From Candidatus Woesearchaeota archaeon (lineage in GTDB: Archaea > Nanobdellota > Nanobdellia > Woesearchaeales > ARS49): a stretch of DNA of 9,637 nucleotides. Below the pieces are notes generated by a model. That model searched no databases, had not been told where the DNA came from, and saw nothing but the letters and a program-made list of their open reading frames with translations. Made by a program: the position numbers and the translations under genes. Location: NCBI GenBank assembly GCA_016203265.1, contig JACQNB010000004.1, positions 1 through 9,637 on the forward strand, given 5' to 3'. Of this stretch, positions 1 through 7,457 are shown one piece after another; position 1 is the first letter of the stretch; each line of letters starts with the position of its first letter.

Positions 1-3000
1 GCTCTGAAACAGGCCGTAAGCGTTCGCAAACTCTTTCGGCACGCTCAACGGCGCGTACGTCGGAGCCAATTGCGTGTTCCAGACGTCAAGCGCACGCTTG
101 TCGTTGTTTGCGATGTAACGCAGGAATTGCTGTTCTGCGTCGACGACAGGTTCGAAGGGCTTGACAGGCACAATCGGATCAACTGGCTTCTCAGGAGTGG
201 TCGTGTCAACCGGTTTCGTCGATTCAACTGGTTTTTCCGTTGTTCCGTTTGCGACAACGCCACCATTGTACACGGGTTGTTTGTGTTCAGAAGAACATCC
301 TTTGTAGATTGCGAAGATGCTAGAACCGATGACGGCTATGCTTGCGGCATACTTCAGGACGCGCTTGACTCCCCCTTGCTTGCCGTTCTCGACAATCATG
401 TCCTCTCGAGGCGAACGTTCCCGAACATATGCAAGCGCGTAATCAACCAGCGCGTTGAACTGTGCACGTTCGTGCGCATTCGTCGCATCCTCGTACTGAC
501 TGCGCAAAAGTGAACGCTTATCATCGTTTAAGAAATTATGATCAATAGCAAGTTGGAGTCCTTGTTCGCTGGCATCGTCAGGCAACGTATTTGCAACTAA
601 AGCTGCGAACGCATCATTTGACCGCATATGATCGTTCAAGAACAGCGCAAGATCAGCCGCAGGTTTTGCTTCAGATTCTTTAGGGAAAGATTCAGTAGGG
701 ATAGAGTATTCAATCCAGTACTTGCCTGCAAGAATGTGTTTCCAGTTTTCTCGGTGACCATCAAGAAGAGTTTCCAAGAAAGATAAGAAATCATCAAAGT
801 GTTGCTGGCGGTCGTTGGTTGTGTTTGCCATGGGTTTCTCTTTAGGTGTACTGTATGCAACCCCCTTTTGGTCAGAATCGTGACTAAACACCGGAATCAC
901 AGGAGGAGTATATAAAGCTTTTGGTTCTGTTGCCACTGGTAAGTCGTCAATTTGCTGGTTTACGGGTGTGCCCTCCGCTTCCGGTATCGTTTCAGCATCA
1001 GAATGCGCGCGCTCGATGTCAGACGACGCAGGTTCTTCCGTGAACGTGAGCTGCGGCACCTGTTCCGTGATACGATAGACCAAATCTTGGAAATCTTGTT
1101 CGAAACGAGACATCTCCTCGGATTTTGTATCCTGAAGTGCGTTCTTGACCTCATTCTCAAGCGCTTCCCACGCAACCATCCTTTTTCCAACCGGCAGCTT
1201 GCCGAGCGCGTCAAAACGCGGCACATACTCCTTCACGATACGGTCGGTCTCTTGCGCATATTCCATCTTGGACAAGGCAGTTCCTTCTTCCCAGTCAAGC
1301 TCACGCAGAACAAGTGGGGACGCCGTAATGCGAGCGCGCTCATCCGCGAGCTTGGTCAGGAGTTGGCCGATATCACCCAGGAGTTCCTTGCGGTGAGCCT
1401 CATGCTCCGCATCCAATTGCGCTGAAAGGCGTTCAAACCCTTGTAGTTTGTCCCGATGGACCAAAACGACATCAGAATAGAAGCCCATGAAATCAGAATA
1501 GTGCACGGCAACTTCCGGATGCTCCTCGAAATACACCTGCAGGCGCGCGTCCATGACCTCGCGGGGAACGGTCAACACTTGTTCAGAAACGTCAGCAATA
1601 TGTTCCTGTAATTCCTTGGTCGAAAGCCCTTCGGGCAACAGCACACTCGGCATCTCATCGCTGGAAGAAAATGAAGGCTCATAGGCATCATCGAGAACAG
1701 AAGACTCGATATTGCCTCCCTTGTATACTGCCTTGACGCGCAGGAGCGCATGTTCATACACTGCCGCAAAACTCCTGAAAATGTGCCGTCGTTGCGTGGA
1801 AGGTATGTTCTGAAACGCCTGCTCTTTCTTCCGGCGCAAATCAAGGATGCGCTCCTGCGCACATGCCTCGACTGCGTATTCGCTCGTGAGATGCTCAGGA
1901 AGGCACAATTCCTTGCCGATGACTTTCTTCTCTTGTAGATCCTTGATGGTTCCCTCATGCGTTTTTATTTCTGCGACAATTTCCTTGACGATGGCAATGC
2001 CCGCGTTCCGGATAGGAATCCAATGCGCCTTGGTGATTGCGATGTCTTTGTACCAATCGAATTTTGTATCGACTTCAGCGCGATGTTCGTCGGGAATCTC
2101 AGCAAACAAGGCCCGATGAGCATCATAGAAATTGCGCATCTGTCCCTGGACATAATCAGATATGCTTTTGTCGGAATTGATGATGTCCGCAAGCGCAGGA
2201 TCTTTGTTCACGATGCGCCCGGTCATCGTCTCGATGAATGGCTCGAGTTCGCGGATGATGCCTTCTTTGCACGCCTGGAATCGGACGGCCAATCCCTCAG
2301 CAATGAACGTGTTCTCAATCCGCTGTTCGATGTCTTCGGCTTTTGCCATCAGCGAAACAATCGTTTCTTGAGAACGAGCAACGTCCGACGCCCAGTCGTC
2401 CAGGGAATGGTCGACGATGGAGTAATCCTCAAGCACGGCAACGGGCAGCTTGCCTGCCTTGTTCCTGCGCGCGCGAGTGATACGCACGTGCTGTTCCGTG
2501 AGTGCATCGTCCCAGTCAGATTGCGCCTGTTCCTCCCACTGAATGCAAGCAACACGTTCGGCATGCTGCGCGTCGAGCGCGAGCTTCACGGCACGATACG
2601 CCGCTATCTGGATGGTGAACTGGACATCATCCTTGAAATAAAGCGCAAGGTCAGGATGCTGCGCGCGGTATTCCGACAGTTTCCCGAGCACATCCTTGTC
2701 GTTCACGGACGCGAATTCGCGCCCGAGTTCGCGGAGAATGCGCGTACGTTCACGGTTCAGTTCGCTGGATGATAACGGCTGTGGCGCCGGAGCTGATTCC
2801 AATAAGGAAGGTGCCAGACTCACGGTTTCCTGCGTCGGGTGTTCGACGTCAGGAACCAGCAAGCCTTCCAAAGATGCATCTTGTGACGTGAAAATGGGTG
2901 CAGGAGGCTGCCACGGTGTTTCTTGCGGAGGTGCCGTTCTGCTTTCGAGAACACCATAATATATTTTCTCGGCTTCTTCGCGCACCTGTTGGACGACTTT

Positions 3001-3297
3001 CGAGAGATACTGCGCTCGCGCCGTACGTTGCGGGCCGTGCGGTTCCCGGTTCACGTGCTTGCTGGCAACCTGGTGGTAACCGATATTGATGCTGTTCAAC
3101 ACGTGCTCAAGGTCACTCTCTCCCTTGCGCAACTTTTCGAGGATCGAAGCGCACTCTTCATCGACCTGTTGCTTGATGAGCGCTTTGGTCTCATCCGGAA
3201 GCACTACCGTGACGGGAGACGCCGTGTGCGGGCGGGAAACTGCCTTCGGCGGCTCGGTCTTTTTGAAATAGGAATGTATACGTTGCCAAAGCCCCAC
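1..3297 (-). CDS. Giant uncharacterised helical, single-pass membrane protein (3' end outside window)
   Basis: I do not recognise the family. The frame, with codons at positions 1-3, 4-6 and so on read on the minus strand, is open from the GTG at 3297-3295 to the window edge: 1,099 codons without a stop. The upstream in-frame stop is at 3379-3381. I chose GTG 3297 because it lies about 26 bases from a TATA-like box and gives a plausible start (MGLWQRIHSYFKK); no in-frame ATG lies near it. Regions by residue: charged helical N-terminus 1-119; Pro/Ser/Glu-rich linker about 120-178; long helical part about 180-770 with possible ~100-residue repeats marked F-x-x-[I/H]-P at 398-402, 495-499 and 590-594; acidic/Pro linker about 775-822; helical segment 823-975; membrane helix about 982-998 after a basic stretch (VKRVLK); Pro/Thr/Val-rich stalk about 1008-1055; start of a further domain to 1099. 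The basic flank suggests N-inside, C-outside. N1017-G-T is a possible glycosylation sequon. No catalytic motif was seen. Third-position GC drops at residues 780-919. The coding call is firm; function is unknown. Confidence 0.85.
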   Translation of the reverse strand, partial: MGLWQRIHSYFKKTEPPKAVSRPHTASPVTVVLPDETKALIKQQVDEECASILEKLRKGESDLEHVLNSINIGYHQVASKHVNREPHGPQRTARAQYLSKVVQQVREEAEKIYYGVLESRTAPPQETPWQPPAPIFTSQDASLEGLLVPDVEHPTQETVSLAPSLLESAPAPQPLSSSELNRERTRILRELGREFASVNDKDVLGKLSEYRAQHPDLALYFKDDVQFTIQIAAYRAVKLALDAQHAERVACIQWEEQAQSDWDDALTEQHVRITRARRNKAGKLPVAVLEDYSIVDHSLDDWASDVARSQETIVSLMAKAEDIEQRIENTFIAEGLAVRFQACKEGIIRELEPFIETMTGRIVNKDPALADIINSDKSISDYVQGQMRNFYDAHRALFAEIPDEHRAEVDTKFDWYKDIAITKAHWIPIRNAGIAIVKEIVAEIKTHEGTIKDLQEKKVIGKELCLPEHLTSEYAVEACAQERILDLRRKKEQAFQNIPSTQRRHIFRSFAAVYEHALLRVKAVYKGGNIESSVLDDAYEPSFSSSDEMPSVLLPEGLSTKELQEHIADVSEQVLTVPREVMDARLQVYFEEHPEVAVHYSDFMGFYSDVVLVHRDKLQGFERLSAQLDAEHEAHRKELLGDIGQLLTKLADERARITASPLVLRELDWEEGTALSKMEYAQETDRIVKEYVPRFDALGKLPVGKRMVAWEALENEVKNALQDTKSEEMSRFEQDFQDLVYRITEQVPQLTFTEEPASSDIERAHSDAETIPEAEGTPVNQQIDDLPVATEPKALYTPPVIPVFSHDSDQKGVAYSTPKEKPMANTTNDRQQHFDDFLSFLETLLDGHRENWKHILAGKYWIEYSIPTESFPKESEAKPAADLALFLNDHMRSNDAFAALVANTLPDDASEQGLQLAIDHNFLNDDKRSLLRSQYEDATNAHERAQFNALVDYALAYVRERSPREDMIVENGKQGGVKRVLKYAASIAVIGSSIFAIYKGCSSEHKQPVYNGGVVANGTTEKPVESTKPVDTTTPEKPVDPIVPVKPFEPVVDAEQQFLRYIANNDKRALDVWNTQLAPTYAPLSVPKEFANAYGLFQS
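909..916 (-). promoter_or_regulatory. TATA-like element inside the giant gene
   Basis: Read on the minus strand, TTTATATA is preceded by AAAAGC, resembling an archaeal BRE, and followed by CTCCTCC. The 13-base string TATATACTCCTCC (minus strand, 914-902) is identical to one at the reductase promoter (plus strand, 3382-3394). The expected transcription start is near 886, giving a leader of about 55 bases to the in-frame ATG at 831, which would encode a shorter product starting at residue 823. It lies in a low-GC3 stretch of the gene. It could equally be chance sequence encoding Ala-Leu-Tyr-Thr-Pro in a linker. Confidence 0.35.
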
Positions 3298-3318
3298 AGA
3301 GGGAGGAGCACGCCACCC

Positions 3319-3326
3319 ATTTAATA
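3319..3326 (-). promoter_or_regulatory. Probable TATA box of the giant minus-strand gene
   Basis: The minus-strand sequence TATTAAAT is preceded by AAAGC, a plausible BRE. Its centre (3322.5) is 25.5 bases from the GTG at 3297, the usual archaeal TATA-to-start spacing, so the transcript would be leaderless and begin at the start codon. No Shine-Dalgarno-like GGAGG or GGTGA precedes that GTG, which agrees with leaderless translation. Confidence 0.55.
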
Positions 3327-3379
3327 GCTTTATTATTGATGAGTAGCAAAATAGCGAAAAGACGTCAAAATCCACATGC

Positions 3380-3387
3380 TATATATA
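3380..3387 (+). promoter_or_regulatory. TATA box of the glycosylation operon
   Basis: TATATATA is centred 26.5 bases before the ATG at 3410, so the predicted transcription start falls on or next to the start codon and the message is probably leaderless. It is the first element of the plus-strand operon and lies in the same 112-base divergent gap as the promoter of the giant gene. It is followed directly by CTCCTCCCT, a string that recurs near the other two TATA-like sites in this part of the window. Confidence 0.7.
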
Positions 3388-3409
3388 CTCCTCCCTTGGG
3401 AAACAGACC

Positions 3410-4531
3410 ATGCGCATCAGCATCATCGGAGCCGGTCCGTCCGGAAGTTACGCCGCGTTCCTGCTCGCGAACCAAGGCCATGACGTGCACGTGTTCGAGG
3501 AGCACGCGAGCATCGGCAACCCGGTCCAATGCACGGGCATCGTGACGCACGCAATATGGGATCTGATTCCGAAGAACGACTCCATCATCAAGCTCGAACT
3601 GGACAAGGTCAAAATCCACGCGCCGAACGGAACGACGGTTGATTTCGCGCTCAAGGAATTCATCCTGGATCGTGCCGGACTCGACAAGTACATCGCGCAG
3701 CTGGCGAAAAAAGCAGGCGCAACATACCACCTCAATCACAAGTTCGCCGGATTTGACGGAACGAACATCCGTGTCCGGCACAACGGCAAGGAACAGACAT
3801 TCCCGTCGGACATCACCATCGGAGCCGATGGCCCGACCAGCGAGGTCGCGAAAGCCGCGGACATTTGGGTACCAAGAAAAGTATGGGGCGGCGTGCAGGC
3901 CACCATCCAAGGCAACTACGACCAAACGGCCTTCGACGTCTTTTTCGGCGAGGAATTCAAGGACTTTTTCGCGTGGGTCGTACCCGAAAGCAAGACACTC
4001 GCAAGAATCGGCATTGCGTCCGAGCACAAGGCGCGGGACATGTTCGAACACATTACTAAAGTCTATCCCGGCAAACTCGTTGGCTGGCAGTCAGGACCAA
4101 TCCCTATCTACGACAAGAACATCCCTGTGCAGAACAAGGAACACACCGTCTTCCTTGTGGGCGACGCCGCAGGATTAGTCAAAGCAACCACCGGAGGCGG
4201 CATCATCACCGGCATGCTGTCCAGCAAAATCCTGGCAGCATCAATCGCAAGCGACAAAGACTACGCAAAGGCGCTCAAACCGTTGCGAAAAGACTTGGGC
4301 TGGCACTGGCTCATCCGACGCACATTGAACACCTTCACGGACAAGGACTACAACAAGCTCGTCAACTACATGGACAGCCAGAAACTCCAGCAACTGCTCA
4401 AGACCCATCCGCGGGACTTCCCGACCCAGTTCATCACCAAGCTCTTTTTCGTACAGCCGCGGTTTGCCCTGTTTGCAACAAACTTTATAAAGCAACTGCT
4501 GCTGCCCAGAAGCGGGGTATCCAATGGCTGA
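3410..4531 (+). CDS. Geranylgeranyl-reductase-family FAD-dependent oxidoreductase
   Basis: This 373-residue flavoprotein has a usual length for the family. Family enzymes reduce isoprenyl double bonds in archaeal membrane lipids, and some homologues act on dolichyl phosphate. Seen in the sequence: an N-terminal Rossmann motif GAGPSG (7-12) with acidic residues E30/E31 at the end of the second strand for FAD ribose; PVQCTG (38-43) with Cys41 in the place of the conserved P-x-x-C region; LDRAGLD (86-92); GADG (138-141); FAWVVP (187-192), a degenerate version of the family's Y-x-W-x-F-P substrate motif; and GDAAG (251-255) followed by a Gly-rich loop (262-264), the second FAD-binding motif. It is the first gene of the operon, probably leaderless, and overlaps aglB by 8 bases. 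Sitting next to AglB and a dolichyl-phosphate-type glycosyltransferase, it could saturate the glycan lipid carrier rather than, or as well as, core phospholipids. Family assignment is firm; the substrate is inference. Confidence 0.9.
   Translation: MRISIIGAGPSGSYAAFLLANQGHDVHVFEEHASIGNPVQCTGIVTHAIWDLIPKNDSIIKLELDKVKIHAPNGTTVDFALKEFILDRAGLDKYIAQLAKKAGATYHLNHKFAGFDGTNIRVRHNGKEQTFPSDITIGADGPTSEVAKAADIWVPRKVWGGVQATIQGNYDQTAFDVFFGEEFKDFFAWVVPESKTLARIGIASEHKARDMFEHITKVYPGKLVGWQSGPIPIYDKNIPVQNKEHTVFLVGDAAGLVKATTGGGIITGMLSSKILAASIASDKDYAKALKPLRKDLGWHWLIRRTLNTFTDKDYNKLVNYMDSQKLQQLLKTHPRDFPTQFITKLFFVQPRFALFATNFIKQLLLPRSGVSNG
4484..4491 (+). promoter_or_regulatory. Possible internal TATA box ahead of aglB
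   Basis: TTTATAAA lies inside the 3' end of the reductase gene in otherwise GC-rich coding DNA, preceded by CAAAC. Its centre is about 36 bases before the aglB ATG at 4524, so a start near 4513 would leave a 10-base leader. It could give aglB extra transcription independent of the operon promoter. It also encodes Phe-Ile-Lys of the reductase, so chance is not excluded. Confidence 0.35.
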
Positions 4532-7457
4532 CGATCTCGGAATCAACTTCTCAAAATGGTTCTCTAAGAAGGAAACTTCAGCTGAAAAACCGTCTGAAGG
4601 AACTCCCGGCTCCCAAACGCCAGATGCCGGTCTCGACATCAGCAAGCTCAAAAATGTCGGCAACTGGTGCTGGGACCATCGCGCATGGTTTCTCGTGCTC
4701 ATCCCTATTCTTTTGAGTATCATCGTGCGCATCCAGCCTGTGGACGTACCATTGGCCGATGTTTCCGCGGGAAACCAGGTCTCAGCATTCATCCGCGATG
4801 ACATCCAGCGTTCGTTCGACATCCAATATCCAAATCTGCCGCAACAGAATCGCGCAAGACTCGTTGAGGAGGAATTCCAGAAATCAATCCGGCAACCCTA
4901 CTACACCGTGCGGACAGGTTCGCAGCAAGGACAGTCATTCAATCTTGAGCAACAACGTGCGGCCATCGCGAACGATTTCCGCTCATTCTTCCAGTATGAG
5001 GCCAATGGCAAGAGTTTCACCTATATGCCTGACATCGACCCGTACACGTATCTTCGTTGGGCGAGGAATTATCTCGCGACAGGCGACATGGCTGACGAGC
5101 GAAGGAACGGCGTGGCGTACGACAATCACATGGTCGCGCCACTCGGCGCGCCGATTGACGACACCATCCACCCGTATGTGCTGGCATGGACGTATCGCGT
5201 CATGAGTGTATTTAGCCGAGGAATCACCCTTATGCAGGCGGCGGGCTACTTTCCCGTCATCATGATTGCGCTGAGCGTCATTCCGGTCTACTTCATCGGA
5301 CGCCGTTTCGGCGGCACGACCGCGGGGTTTTTCGCGGCGACCGTGTTCGGCATCAACGCAGCATTGCTCGGCAGGACCAACTGGGGACACGCCGACACGG
5401 ACGCGTACAATGTCTTTTTCCCGGTGCTCATCTTATGGCTGTTCCTCGAATCCTATTACCACAAGTCAATCAAGGCTCGACTTGCGCTTATCGGGGGAGC
5501 AGGCCTCGCGACGGGTTTGTTCGCGGTCACCTGGTCGGGCTGGTGGTATATTTTCGATTTCGTGCTCGCGATCGGAGGCGCGTATCTCGTCTACCTCCTC
5601 TGGATGCACCGGGCACAGCTCAAGCAAGGCATCGGTGCATTCCTCAAGACAAACGAAATCAAACAGCACGCAGTGCTCGTGTTGGGCTACATCATCGCGG
5701 CAGGATTGTTCGTAAGCCTGTTCATCAGTTTCGGTTCGTTCGTCGGCGCACCATTGCAGCCGTTCGATTTCATCAGCATCAAGGACGCCGCGAAGATCTC
5801 GTTGTTCCCGAACGTGCTCACGACCGTAGCTGAGCTGAATGAGGCATCGCTCGAGCAAGTCATAGACCAGATGGGCCATACAGGGATAGGCATCCCGCTC
5901 TTCGCGATTGCGGTGCTCGGTTTGCTGTTGCTCGCATTGCCGCGCGAGAAATATTCTTTGCGCGATCTTGCATTCCTCGGCGGCGGGCTCATTTATTATT
6001 GGATTATTGTGAGTTCCATCAACCGCTTCAGTCCTGTCACGTTTATCCTGCTGTTCGCGTTGCCCATCGCGGTTCTCGTGCTGCGGGAAATGTTCAAGGG
6101 CATCTGCACGTTCGACATCAAGCTCGTGCTGTTCCTTGTCCTGTGGTTCATGGCCACGATGTACGCGAGCACGAAAGGCATCCGTTTCGTGATGTTGCTC
6201 GTGCCTGCGTTCAGCATCGCGTTCGGCGTCGGCATCGGACTCGCGACGCAGGCATTGAGTCGGTGGGCGCACGCCTCCATCAAGGTGCCTCCGGTCGCGA
6301 CGGCAAGCGTCATCATCACGTTGTTTGTGTTGGTGCTCGCAGGACCCGCGCAGCAGGTTGCCGCGTCCAGCGCGAACGACTTGCCCATCATCAATGACGC
6401 CTGGTACAACACCCTAACGAGTATCCGCGATGCCAGCCAGCCGACGGCCATCATCACCAGTTGGTGGGACTTCGGCCACCATTTCAAGTATCTCGCCGAT
6501 CGGCGAGTCACGTTCGACGGCGCGTCGCAGAACGAGCCCATGGCTCACTGGGTCGGCAAGATTCTGCTCACGGACGACGAGGAACTCGCGGTCGGGCTGT
6601 TGCGCATGCTCGATTGCGGCTCAACCAAGGCATTTGACGTATTGGACAAGGAAATCAAGGACGCATCCATCACGGTCAAACGCATCTACGAAACCGTGAG
6701 ACTGCCGAAAGACCAGGCAGCGAAACTTTTGCGCGAGCACGGCATCAGCGAATCAACCATCACAGAATATCTGAACTATACGCACTGCACTCCCCCGGAA
6801 GCGTTCTTCATCGCGTCCGGCGACATGATCGGCAAGGGCGGAGTCTGGGCGCACTTCGGCAGCTGGAACTTTGACCGGGCTGACATTTGGGTGTATGCGC
6901 GCACGCTGCCGCGCAATGAGGCGATCCCATTCATCATGAACAACAGCGATGTCGACGAGACGACCGCGGAACAGCTGTACGATGACGTCATCGCCATCAC
7001 CAGCGAACAGGAAGGAAACGCCTGGATCGCGCCGTGGCCGAACTACAACGGTGACATCTACGGCTGCGACAAGAACGGTGATACGCTCAACTGTGACAAT
7101 GGCATCACCATTGACCTGCAGACGCACGACGTCACCATCCCCACCCAAGGGGAACAGAAACGTCCGACGGTGTTCGCGTATCCGACGGCAACAGGTGTCG
7201 AGCTCAAGCGATACTCGGAGAACACGGTTCCGTTCAGCCTGACGCTCATTCCGCGCGGGGAAAGCTACGGGCTTGTGCTCGCGAACGACGAGCTCGCCGC
7301 AAGCATGTTTACGCGCATGTACTACCTCCAGGGCCACGGCCTGAAGTATTTCAAACCGTTCAATGTGCAGCGTGATGCATCAGGTTTGCTCATTTACACC
7401 TACCAGGTCGACTGGGACGGCACAAACACCACCATCATTCCCGGAGCAGTCATATGA
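4524..7457 (+). CDS. aglB: AglB/STT3 oligosaccharyltransferase catalytic subunit
   Basis: This 977-residue membrane enzyme transfers a glycan from a dolichyl (pyro)phosphate carrier to Asn in Asn-X-Ser/Thr sequons on the outer face of the membrane. The sequence shows a charged cytoplasmic N-terminus of about 50 residues, a first membrane helix near 54-71, and by eye about 13 hydrophobic helices to roughly residue 608, as expected for STT3, then a soluble C-terminal domain of about 370 residues. Catalytic and metal motifs are present: DID (170-172) in the first external loop, DTD (291-293) within GHADTDAYN, TVAE (434-437) matching the TIXE/SVSE element of the fifth external loop, and WWDFG (647-651), the sequon-binding WWDXG motif with Phe in place of the usual Tyr. 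The segment after it (DGASQNEP, then a helix with LLRMLD) is typical of archaeal AglB. The start overlaps the reductase stop by 8 bases; the stop overlaps the GT2 start in ATGA. It is complete and unbroken. Confidence 0.96.
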   Translation: MADDLGINFSKWFSKKETSAEKPSEGTPGSQTPDAGLDISKLKNVGNWCWDHRAWFLVLIPILLSIIVRIQPVDVPLADVSAGNQVSAFIRDDIQRSFDIQYPNLPQQNRARLVEEEFQKSIRQPYYTVRTGSQQGQSFNLEQQRAAIANDFRSFFQYEANGKSFTYMPDIDPYTYLRWARNYLATGDMADERRNGVAYDNHMVAPLGAPIDDTIHPYVLAWTYRVMSVFSRGITLMQAAGYFPVIMIALSVIPVYFIGRRFGGTTAGFFAATVFGINAALLGRTNWGHADTDAYNVFFPVLILWLFLESYYHKSIKARLALIGGAGLATGLFAVTWSGWWYIFDFVLAIGGAYLVYLLWMHRAQLKQGIGAFLKTNEIKQHAVLVLGYIIAAGLFVSLFISFGSFVGAPLQPFDFISIKDAAKISLFPNVLTTVAELNEASLEQVIDQMGHTGIGIPLFAIAVLGLLLLALPREKYSLRDLAFLGGGLIYYWIIVSSINRFSPVTFILLFALPIAVLVLREMFKGICTFDIKLVLFLVLWFMATMYASTKGIRFVMLLVPAFSIAFGVGIGLATQALSRWAHASIKVPPVATASVIITLFVLVLAGPAQQVAASSANDLPIINDAWYNTLTSIRDASQPTAIITSWWDFGHHFKYLADRRVTFDGASQNEPMAHWVGKILLTDDEELAVGLLRMLDCGSTKAFDVLDKEIKDASITVKRIYETVRLPKDQAAKLLREHGISESTITEYLNYTHCTPPEAFFIASGDMIGKGGVWAHFGSWNFDRADIWVYARTLPRNEAIPFIMNNSDVDETTAEQLYDDVIAITSEQEGNAWIAPWPNYNGDIYGCDKNGDTLNCDNGITIDLQTHDVTIPTQGEQKRPTVFAYPTATGVELKRYSENTVPFSLTLIPRGESYGLVLANDELAASMFTRMYYLQGHGLKYFKPFNVQRDASGLLIYTYQVDWDGTNTTIIPGAVI
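7443..7446 (+). promoter_or_regulatory. Ribosome binding site for the GT2 gene
   Basis: GGAG lies 7 bases before the ATG at 7454, within the last codons of aglB. It supports that start and suggests that, unlike the first gene of the operon, internal genes use Shine-Dalgarno contact together with translational coupling through the ATGA overlap. Confidence 0.5.

Larger units (their letters stand above)
3300..3397. repeat. 9-base inverted repeat spanning the divergent promoter region
   Basis: AGGGAGGAG at 3300-3308 and its exact reverse complement CTCCTCCCT at 3389-3397 lie at the two ends of the divergent intergenic region, so each promoter reads CTCCTCCCT between its TATA box and start codon. 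Distances differ: 1 base after the TATA-C on the operon side, about 10 bases on the other side. This could be a shared regulator site or initial-transcribed element, or chance in pyrimidine-rich DNA. Confidence 0.3.

Noticed and set aside
1..831. A separate complete gene starting at ATG 831, with a different gene ending upstream
   Set aside because: No stop separates the two parts: the frame is open across the junction and the linker reads as a plausible disordered segment. I kept one gene and reported the internal start as a finding.
1000..1004. Residues G-C-S-S-E after the membrane helix (by residue number in the giant protein) as a lipobox cysteine
   Set aside because: The helix is internal, about 980 residues from the N-terminus, so a lipoprotein signal is not credible.
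636..2564. Short minus-strand frames (636-860, 960-1226, 1572-1958, 1965-2192, 2349-2564)
   Set aside because: They lie in another register inside the giant minus-strand gene, are short and Ser/Arg-rich, and do not connect with each other.
1957..2772. A 271-codon plus-strand open frame, and similar ones at 70-513, 952-1425 and 2923-3324
   Set aside because: All share the exact codon register of the continuous minus-strand frame read in reverse, and none continues the next. Such mirror frames are expected opposite a gene with G/C-rich third positions. The peptides are Arg/Phe-rich with no family features.
5987..6010. AT-rich stretch resembling a promoter within aglB
   Set aside because: It encodes a hydrophobic run (IYYWIIV) in a membrane helix, and no start codon lies at a suitable distance downstream.
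5466..6272. Minus-strand frames opposite aglB (5466-6272, 5996-6541, 6753-7337)
   Set aside because: AglB is certain from its motifs. These frames are shadows with strongly biased composition.
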